11,584 nt of DNA, taken from an uncultured Ruminococcus sp. Its GTDB lineage: Bacteria > Bacillota > Clostridia > Oscillospirales > Acutalibacteraceae. A program made the position numbers and the translations under genes. Below are positions 6,308 to 11,584 of this stretch, in pieces. The DNA is taken from contig CATOLC010000020.1 in assembly GCA_951800855.1 (NCBI GenBank), forward strand, positions 1 through 11,584. Reading direction: 5' to 3'. Positions within the stretch are counted from its first letter, which is position 1, and the number at the start of each line of letters is the position of its first letter. The notes under the pieces were generated by a model. It searched no databases and was not told the origin of the DNA. It was given only the letters and a program-made list of their open reading frames with translations.

Positions 6308-7711
6308 ATGAAGAACAATAAAAAAATTTACATTTTATTTTTATTAATTCTGGGTGCATTAATTTTAATTTTTATCAATAAGCAATATATTGTGTCATTT
6401 TATAATAACTATATAAAAAATTTTTTAATAAAAGAAGGTTCTGAGAGCTACAGTTCAGAGGAGACTGATAACAAGGGAAATATCTATTTTGAGGAAGAAA
6501 ACTCTCAAAAAAATAGCGCATTTACCATAAATAACGGAAGTAACTATGTGAAATCAGGTAATTATACATATTATCGTGAATATAAAAAAGATAATTTTGA
6601 AGAAACCGGCTTAGGGCACTCATATTCGTTTATTGAAAATTCTGTTAAAAAAATGGTAAGGCTCAATGAATATGGAGAAAAGGAAGAATTATTTGAAGAT
6701 AAAGGTGCAGCCGAAATATTTATTTTAGGTGAGAGAATGTACCTCAAGGAATATGACATGACCGCAGATTACGGGGAATTATACTCTGTTAGTTTTTTCG
6801 GAAAAGATAAAAAGAATTATCAAAAAGGTAAATTTGAGTACGTTGATGAAAAAAATAAAAAAATAATTTACTCAACAGAGGAGAACACCGTAGTTATAGA
6901 TAATTTAGACGAAGTAGAACTAATAATTCCACATAGCAAATTTATATTTTATGATCAAGAAAATACAACTATATACTTTCAGGATAGAGTATTATCTGAT
7001 GATAAAATTCAGATAAATTCAATAAATATAGATGGAAGTAATAAAAAAGAATTAACGTCTATTTTTTCCCATCTAGATATAGTAAATACACAAATAAAAG
7101 GGGAATATGTTTATATATCTTATGGCTCATTTGAAGGGACTATGAGATGTTATAATGGATCGATAGCTAGAATGAAAAAGGATGGAAAAGATTTTGAAGT
7201 ACTTATCGAAACGACAAATGAAGATTTTATTGTGATTGAAAAAGACGGAAAAGATTATTTAATTTTTGATAATAGTTCTATGGATTCTGTCAGTGAAACA
7301 TATTCATGTTCCATGGATTTAAGCAATAAAGAAACCGTAAAAACAAACGATTTTGCCCCCAGACGTCTAAATATACCATTTGTGGAATACAAAGATTCCG
7401 AAGCTCTCTCATCTGATAAAGAATACACAATAACCGCTAGTGTATATACAGCCCCTAAGGGAAATAAGCAATTATTAATTGATGACCATGATTTCGAAGC
7501 AATAAAGACAACTTTATATAATAGAGATGAAAGCTATCGAGATATAGTTGATATAGAATATGTTGATGATTTGGTATATTTTTCTATAGAAGAAGGGATA
7601 AGAGATGAAAAAAACGATGTGGGATGGAGATATTCATATAAAAGGGTAAAGACAAATGTCTATCAAAAAAACTTAAAGACATCTCAGATTAAAATGATAA
7701 ATTCTTACTAA
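6308..7711 (+). CDS. Membrane-anchored extracytoplasmic protein, propeller-like, unknown function
   Basis: The start at 6308 is preferred: GGAG at 6295-6298 is 9 nt upstream, while the earlier in-frame ATG at 6293 has no ribosome-binding site. The product is then 467 residues. A basic N-terminus (MKNNKK) is followed by a hydrophobic segment at about residues 7-24 (IYILFLLILGALILIFIN), so it is probably a signal anchor with about 430 residues outside the cell. The ectodomain is rich in Tyr, Asp, Lys and Ser and contains spaced motifs such as INIDGSNKKELT and RMKKDGKDFEVLI. These are typical of DUF5050/TolB-like beta-propeller blades found in clostridial surface proteins. No catalytic motif, lipobox or cell-wall sorting signal is seen. 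It has its own probable promoter and a terminator at 7802. Function unknown; the nearby two-component and HtrA genes only hint at an envelope role. Confidence 0.8.
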   Translation: MKNNKKIYILFLLILGALILIFINKQYIVSFYNNYIKNFLIKEGSESYSSEETDNKGNIYFEEENSQKNSAFTINNGSNYVKSGNYTYYREYKKDNFEETGLGHSYSFIENSVKKMVRLNEYGEKEELFEDKGAAEIFILGERMYLKEYDMTADYGELYSVSFFGKDKKNYQKGKFEYVDEKNKKIIYSTEENTVVIDNLDEVELIIPHSKFIFYDQENTTIYFQDRVLSDDKIQINSINIDGSNKKELTSIFSHLDIVNTQIKGEYVYISYGSFEGTMRCYNGSIARMKKDGKDFEVLIETTNEDFIVIEKDGKDYLIFDNSSMDSVSETYSCSMDLSNKETVKTNDFAPRRLNIPFVEYKDSEALSSDKEYTITASVYTAPKGNKQLLIDDHDFEAIKTTLYNRDESYRDIVDIEYVDDLVYFSIEEGIRDEKNDVGWRYSYKRVKTNVYQKNLKTSQIKMINSY

Positions 7712-7757
7712 TACACTTTAATCCCTAAAAACTCATAAATATTACCTCTCATTCTGC

Positions 7758-7778
7758 TAAATCAACTATTATGATTTA
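7758..7778. repeat. Short inverted repeat
   Basis: TAAATCA (7758-7764) and TGATTTA (7772-7778) form a perfect 7-bp inverted repeat with a 7-nt spacer, between the 6308 gene and its terminator. It could be an mRNA hairpin or a protein-binding site; nothing decides between these. Confidence 0.3.
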
Positions 7779-7801
7779 ATAATTGCTTATTTCGCACTGG
7801 A

Positions 7802-7841
7802 TATAGTGTTTAGAAATGGGTTAAGACACTATAATTTTTTT
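7802..7841 (+). terminator. Rho-independent terminator after the 6308 gene
   Basis: TATAGTGT (7802-7809) pairs perfectly with ACACTATA (7826-7833). TTAG/TTAA (7810-7813 with 7821-7824) extends the stem with one bulged G. A run of seven T follows (7835-7841). It is the first convincing terminator after the 16S promoter. Confidence 0.75.
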
Positions 7842-8013
7842 AACGTAAAATACCTAAACTAATATAACAGCTTTAATGCGGTGCTGCTCTGAAAATAGCA
7901 ATTTAAAAGAGCCTGTTTTATCTCTTCGGCCTTTGTATATCTACGCAAATGCTACTTCCCAAAATTGATATTTTTATATGGACATATTATTGGAACATAT
8001 TATTCAAAAATTA
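7842..8013. other. Intergenic region, possibly with decayed sequence
   Basis: No gene with acceptable start signals is seen. On the minus strand, short matches to 16S rRNA occur in the right order (GTAGC, TGCGTAGA-AT, AAGG, CGAAG, GGCTC between about 7956 and 7908), which could be a very decayed rRNA remnant or chance. A weak hairpin GCTCT/AGAGC lies at 7886-7912. Confidence 0.25.
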
Positions 8014-8045
8014 TTCACCATTTTTTTCTCAATGTGTTTTATAAT
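8014..8045 (+). promoter_or_regulatory. Possible promoter of the two-component operon
   Basis: A perfect TATAAT lies at 8040-8045. The best upstream hexamer, TTCACC (8014-8019), is 20 bp away, longer than optimal, so the -35 is weak. Activation by a regulator is conceivable. The transcript would have a leader of about 25 nt before the GTG at 8076. Confidence 0.3.
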
Positions 8046-8075
8046 ACTATTGTATCTGGCAAAAAACTACGTGAG

Positions 8076-8777
8076 GTGAGTAATATAGAAGAAAAAAAGA
8101 AAATATTAATAGTGGACGATGAAAAAAATATCTGTGAGCTTTTGGAGCTTTACCTTGAAAAAGAAGGCTATGATACTGAAAATGCATTTGACGGGAAAAC
8201 TGCTCTTGAAAAATTTGATAAGTACAATCCTGATTTGGTTTTACTCGATTTAATGCTCCCTTTAGTGGATGGATGGAAAGTCTGCCAGAAAATACGCAAA
8301 AAATCTTCCTGTCCTGTGATAATGCTTACTGCGAAGGGTGAGGTTATTGACAAAGTAGCAGGCCTTGGAATGGGTGCAGACGACTATATAGTCAAACCAT
8401 TCGAAACAAAAGAGGTTGTTGCCCGAATAAAAGCAATTTTTCGGAGAGTAAACCCGGCAGGTATCCATACAGAAAAAGAGTTAAGTTTTCCAGATTTATC
8501 TATTAATCTTACAACTTATGAGTTAAAGGTAAAAGGTCAAAAGATAGATACTCCTCCAAAAGAAATGGAACTGATTTATTACTTGGCGGAAAATCCGAAT
8601 AAAGTATTTACTCGGGATGTTCTTTTGAATAAAATATGGGGATATGAATACTTTGGAGACTCAAGGACAGTAGATGTGCATATTAAGAGACTGCGGAAAA
8701 AACTAGAGGGAGTTTCATCCAAGTGGCGGCTTAAGACTGTGTGGGGTGTAGGATATAAATTTGAGGTTGATGAATAA
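8076..8777 (+). CDS. OmpR/PhoB-family response regulator
   Basis: This is the DNA-binding half of a two-component system. Starting from GTG at 8076 the product has 233 residues, typical of the family. The receiver domain (about residues 9-122) begins KKKILIVDDEKN with acidic residues D14 and D15. The phospho-acceptor is D58 in DLVLLDLMLPLVDGW, followed by T85 (MLTAKGE) and K107 (IVKPFE). The C-terminal winged helix (about 135-230) ends with TVDVHIKRLRKKLEG and TVWGVGYKFE. The frame is open upstream to 7965, but that extension is not receiver-like and has no start signal. A good Shine-Dalgarno sequence, GAGGTGA, overlaps the GTG and sits just before an ATA codon at 8085, so the exact start is uncertain. 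The kinase gene follows 2 bp after the stop, implying one transcript. Targets are unknown; htrA downstream is a candidate. Confidence 0.9.
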   Translation: MSNIEEKKKILIVDDEKNICELLELYLEKEGYDTENAFDGKTALEKFDKYNPDLVLLDLMLPLVDGWKVCQKIRKKSSCPVIMLTAKGEVIDKVAGLGMGADDYIVKPFETKEVVARIKAIFRRVNPAGIHTEKELSFPDLSINLTTYELKVKGQKIDTPPKEMELIYYLAENPNKVFTRDVLLNKIWGYEYFGDSRTVDVHIKRLRKKLEGVSSKWRLKTVWGVGYKFEVDE

Positions 8778-8779
8778 GC

Positions 8780-10225
8780 ATGAAAAACAAAAGTAACTTA
8801 TTTCAAAAATACCTATGGATAAATATGAGCACAATCTTGGTTACATTCTTAATTCTTGCAGGTATGATATTCACTTTTATTACAGATTACTGGAAAAGTG
8901 AAAAAGAAGAAATTTTTATTGAAAATGTACGTTATGTTTCTAATCTGGTAGCTAATAACAGTTATGTTGAGAATAATAATATAGTATGGATTAATGGCGA
9001 TGCAGTAAAAATTTTTATGGATACTTTGTCAAACAGTATGAATATAGATATTTTTGTCACAGATACAAATGGAAATATAATTATAAGCTCTATTTTTAAT
9101 AGAGAAAATTTCCAAACTGGGATAGTTTCGAGTAAAATTATAGAAGAAATTTCAGAACATCCATATGCAAAGATTTGTAATTTAAATGGTATTTATAAAT
9201 CGGACCAATATATTTTGGGAGAAGCTGTATATTCTACCCATAGTGGTCAAAAAACACTGATTGGTGCAGTATTCACGGCAACTAATCCGGAGTTTTTAAG
9301 TTCATTTAGACAAGGAATGATAAAGGTATTTATAGTTGCACTTATTGTGGCATCAATAATATCATTTTTTACAATAAGATGGCTCTCATATAACATGACG
9401 AAACCCTTGAATCAGATGGCAGAGGCAGCGTCATATATGGCTAAGGGAGATTTTACAAATAGAGTTCAGGTTAATGGTGAAGATGAAATAGCAAAGCTTG
9501 GGACTGCTTTTAATAATATGGCAGAATCTCTAAATGTCTCGGATAGCGTAAGACGAAATTTTATAGCGAATCTGTCGCATGAATTAAAAACTCCTATGAC
9601 AACTATTACAGGTTTTATAGACGGGATACTGGATGGAGTTATTAAACAAGAAAATCATACAAGATATTTAAAAATAGTTTCGTCTGAAATTAGAAGATTG
9701 TCTCGTCTTGTGAGAAAGATGCTAGATTTATCAGGGCTAGATAATGATAATGTTAAGCTGAATTTATCTAAAACTGATTTGCTTACAGAGATATTAAATG
9801 TGCTACTTTCCTTTGAAAGTAAAATAAATGAAAAAGATATACAAATCAGAGGAATATCGCAATGTAAGCATATATTTATACACGCTGACAAAGATATGCT
9901 CCATCAGGCGATTTATAATTTAATTGAAAACGCTGTGAAATTCACTCAGCATGGAGGATATATAGATATAACACTTACCAAAAACAATAAATCTTGCCTT
10001 TTAGCCATAGAAAATTCTGGTAAAGGGATTCCTCAAAAAGAAATAAAATTTGTATTTGATAGATTTTATAAAACTGATAAATCAAGAAGTGAAGATAAGA
10101 CAGGTATAGGGTTAGGACTTTATATTGTAAGGAAGATAATATTGCTTCATAAAGGCAGCATAGAAGTGTCCAGCGGCGAAAAAAAAACCATTTTTACTAT
10201 AAATTTGCCAATAAAACAGCTTTGA
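8780..10225 (+). CDS. Membrane sensor histidine kinase
   Basis: The 481-residue kinase pairs with the regulator ending 2 bp upstream; its own ribosome-binding site is weak (GAGG about 13 nt before ATG), which suggests translational coupling. Domain order: membrane segment about 13-36, extracellular sensor region about 37-178 (PAS/Cache-like, with FVTDTNGNIIISS), membrane segment about 182-203, HAMP about 205-257 (TKPLNQMAEAASYMAKGDFT), dimerisation/phospho-acceptor domain with NLSHELKTPMTTI (His267), and a C-terminal ATPase domain. The ATPase has the N box NLIENAVKF (N380, N384), ENSGKGIP, FDRFYKTDKSRS and GIGLGLYIVRKI. It autophosphorylates His267 and passes the phosphate to Asp58 of the regulator. 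In the G1 box Asn replaces the usual Asp (NSGKG), a common variant in Gram-positive kinases. The signal sensed is unknown; the following HtrA gene points to envelope or secretion stress. Confidence 0.93.
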   Translation: MKNKSNLFQKYLWINMSTILVTFLILAGMIFTFITDYWKSEKEEIFIENVRYVSNLVANNSYVENNNIVWINGDAVKIFMDTLSNSMNIDIFVTDTNGNIIISSIFNRENFQTGIVSSKIIEEISEHPYAKICNLNGIYKSDQYILGEAVYSTHSGQKTLIGAVFTATNPEFLSSFRQGMIKVFIVALIVASIISFFTIRWLSYNMTKPLNQMAEAASYMAKGDFTNRVQVNGEDEIAKLGTAFNNMAESLNVSDSVRRNFIANLSHELKTPMTTITGFIDGILDGVIKQENHTRYLKIVSSEIRRLSRLVRKMLDLSGLDNDNVKLNLSKTDLLTEILNVLLSFESKINEKDIQIRGISQCKHIFIHADKDMLHQAIYNLIENAVKFTQHGGYIDITLTKNNKSCLLAIENSGKGIPQKEIKFVFDRFYKTDKSRSEDKTGIGLGLYIVRKIILLHKGSIEVSSGEKKTIFTINLPIKQL

Positions 10226-10295
10226 TAGCAAGTATAAATTAAATAAATATATGTACCGTTTATTAAAAAACAATAAAAGAAAGGAAAGATAGATT

Positions 10296-11584
10296 ATGGG
10301 ATATGATTTTGGGGATTCAACAGATGGCAAAAATGAGGAATTTCAAGAAAGAGATTCATATTATATTTATCCTGAAAAAATTAAACATGAAGACTATTTT
10401 ATAAACAGTGAAGATAGACAACAAAGTGATTATTTTGATGAAGAAGTGGCGCCAAAGAAAAAAGAAATGATTGCAATGAGCAAAAATACTCGAACTTTTC
10501 TTTTTGCTGTTGTGGGTATTCTAATTTTACTTTTGGCAATCCTAACGGGAAGTTTTATCTATTATATAAAAAATGGGAGTGAGTCAAAGAATCTGAATTT
10601 TCTATGGGGATACGAGAACCAGGAACAATCTAGCGGAGAAAACAAGATTGAAAATCCCAATAAAGCGAGTATAACTCTGGAAGATTTGCCTCAGGAAGCA
10701 GGGTATATGTCGGCAGAACAAGTATATGAGAAAGCTGGACCATCTGTGGTTGGAGTTGTAGTATATGATTCAAGTGCTGATTTATTTGCAGACCCAATAG
10801 GCAGGGCATCTGGAATAATAATAAGCGAAGATGGCTATATTGTTACAAATTCGCATGTTGTAGGAGATTCCACAAAATACGGAGTTAAAATCGTACTTGA
10901 TACAGGGGAAGAAATTTCAGGGAAAATAATAGGAACAGACAAAAAAACTGACTTAGCTGTAATCAAAGTTGATAAAACGGGAATGCCGAAGGCTTCATTT
11001 GCTGATTCAGATCAAATTAAAGTAGGCAATAAAGCTTTAGCTATAGGAAATCCCGGAGCAGGAGAAATGAATTTTAATAATACCCTTACAGAGGGGATCA
11101 TATCAGGGCTTAATCGCTCTTTGGGAGGAGCACAAAAACTCGTTAGGTATATCCAGACTTCTGCGGCGATAAATTCAGGAAACTCCGGGGGAGCACTGCT
11201 TAATATGTATGGGCAGGTAGTGGGGATAAACTCTGTTAAACTGAATTCAAATTATGAAGGGATAGGGTTTGCCATACCCAGCAATACAGTTAAGTCTGTG
11301 GTTGATTCTTTGATTGCAAATGGGTATGTTTCGGGAAGAGTGGCTCTTGGTATATCAGGTAAAATGGTAAGTGCCTATCAAGCTCAGATATATAACGTAC
11401 CGATGGGGGTGATAGTTGCTAAGATAAATAGCGATAGTGATATGAGTAGTAAAGGTGTCAAAACAGGGGATATTATTATTAAAATAAACGATATAAACGT
11501 GACAGGATTTGATATAATTTCAGAGGAAATATCTAAATACAAAGTCGGAGAAAGTGTAAAACTTACAATCTATCGCCCCTCAAG
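10296..11584 (+). CDS. htrA: HtrA/DegP-type membrane-anchored serine protease, 3' end beyond window
   Basis: HtrA proteases degrade misfolded proteins outside the cytoplasmic membrane. The ATG at 10296 follows AAGGAAAG (10281-10288). About 429 residues are visible before the window ends. A cytoplasmic acidic tail rich in Tyr, Asp and Glu (1-66) precedes one membrane segment (about 67-91). The trypsin-like domain follows, with AGPSVVGVVV, the catalytic triad H187 (TNSHVV), D219 (KKTDLAV) and S297 (INSGNSGGAL), and FAIPSNTV. A PDZ domain starts near 345 (VALGISG) and includes GVKTGDIIIKIND. All catalytic residues are intact; only the end of the PDZ domain is cut off. The gene starts 70 bp after the kinase with no terminator between, so co-transcription is likely. 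Together they resemble secretion-stress systems such as Bacillus CssRS with HtrA. Confidence 0.93.
   Translation, partial: MGYDFGDSTDGKNEEFQERDSYYIYPEKIKHEDYFINSEDRQQSDYFDEEVAPKKKEMIAMSKNTRTFLFAVVGILILLLAILTGSFIYYIKNGSESKNLNFLWGYENQEQSSGENKIENPNKASITLEDLPQEAGYMSAEQVYEKAGPSVVGVVVYDSSADLFADPIGRASGIIISEDGYIVTNSHVVGDSTKYGVKIVLDTGEEISGKIIGTDKKTDLAVIKVDKTGMPKASFADSDQIKVGNKALAIGNPGAGEMNFNNTLTEGIISGLNRSLGGAQKLVRYIQTSAAINSGNSGGALLNMYGQVVGINSVKLNSNYEGIGFAIPSNTVKSVVDSLIANGYVSGRVALGISGKMVSAYQAQIYNVPMGVIVAKINSDSDMSSKGVKTGDIIIKINDINVTGFDIISEEISKYKVGESVKLTIYRPS

Noticed and set aside
7965..8075. N-terminal extension of the response regulator from a TTG at 7965
   Set aside because: No ribosome-binding site, not part of the receiver fold, and it spans the probable promoter; family length fits a start at 8076.

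Overview
The window looks like chromosomal DNA of a low-GC Gram-positive bacterium, most likely a member of the Clostridia. Evidence for this: a full-length 16S rRNA gene with a clostridial-type sequence, AT-rich coding and intergenic DNA, canonical AGGAGG-like ribosome-binding sites, TTGACA/TATAAT-type promoters, and single-membrane envelope genes (membrane-anchored ComEA-like protein, OmpR-type two-component pair, membrane-anchored HtrA). Genus cannot be fixed by eye.

Layout. (1) Positions 1-2165 are a gene graveyard: a decayed, internally deleted IS1-like transposase (minus strand); a 146-bp MITE-like element with terminal inverted repeats and an 8-bp target duplication; a small ORF behind a strong promoter, with a GG-leader-like motif and an apparent frameshift; a nucleoside-phosphorylase remnant running in frame into a PD-(D/E)XK nuclease remnant; an intrinsic terminator; and a degraded, inverted piece of 16S rRNA (about 1965-2160). 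(2) 2187-3009 holds a ComEA-like helix-hairpin-helix protein with its own promoter. (3) 3089-4939 holds a 16S rRNA promoter, leader, 16S gene and tRNA-Ala(UGC), with processing-stem arms on both sides of the 16S. No 23S or 5S follows. Instead mtaB (tRNA methylthiotransferase) starts 21 bp after the tRNA. (4) 6308-7711 encodes a membrane-anchored, extracytoplasmic, propeller-like protein of unknown function, followed by a terminator at 7802-7841. (5) 8076-11584 is an envelope two-component pair (response regulator, histidine kinase) followed by an HtrA-type protease that runs off the window.

How the genes may work together. No terminator is visible between the 16S promoter and 7802, so the rRNA transcript may continue through tRNA-Ala into mtaB, which would tie a tRNA-modifying enzyme to rRNA transcription (inference). 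The regulator, kinase and protease order resembles secretion/envelope stress modules such as CssRS-HtrA of Bacillus, and the HtrA gene is a plausible target or partner (inference from context). The most unusual points are the unlinked 16S-tRNA-Ala unit, the inverted 16S remnant upstream of the intact gene, a possible second and much fainter one downstream, and the small transposon with clear target duplication.
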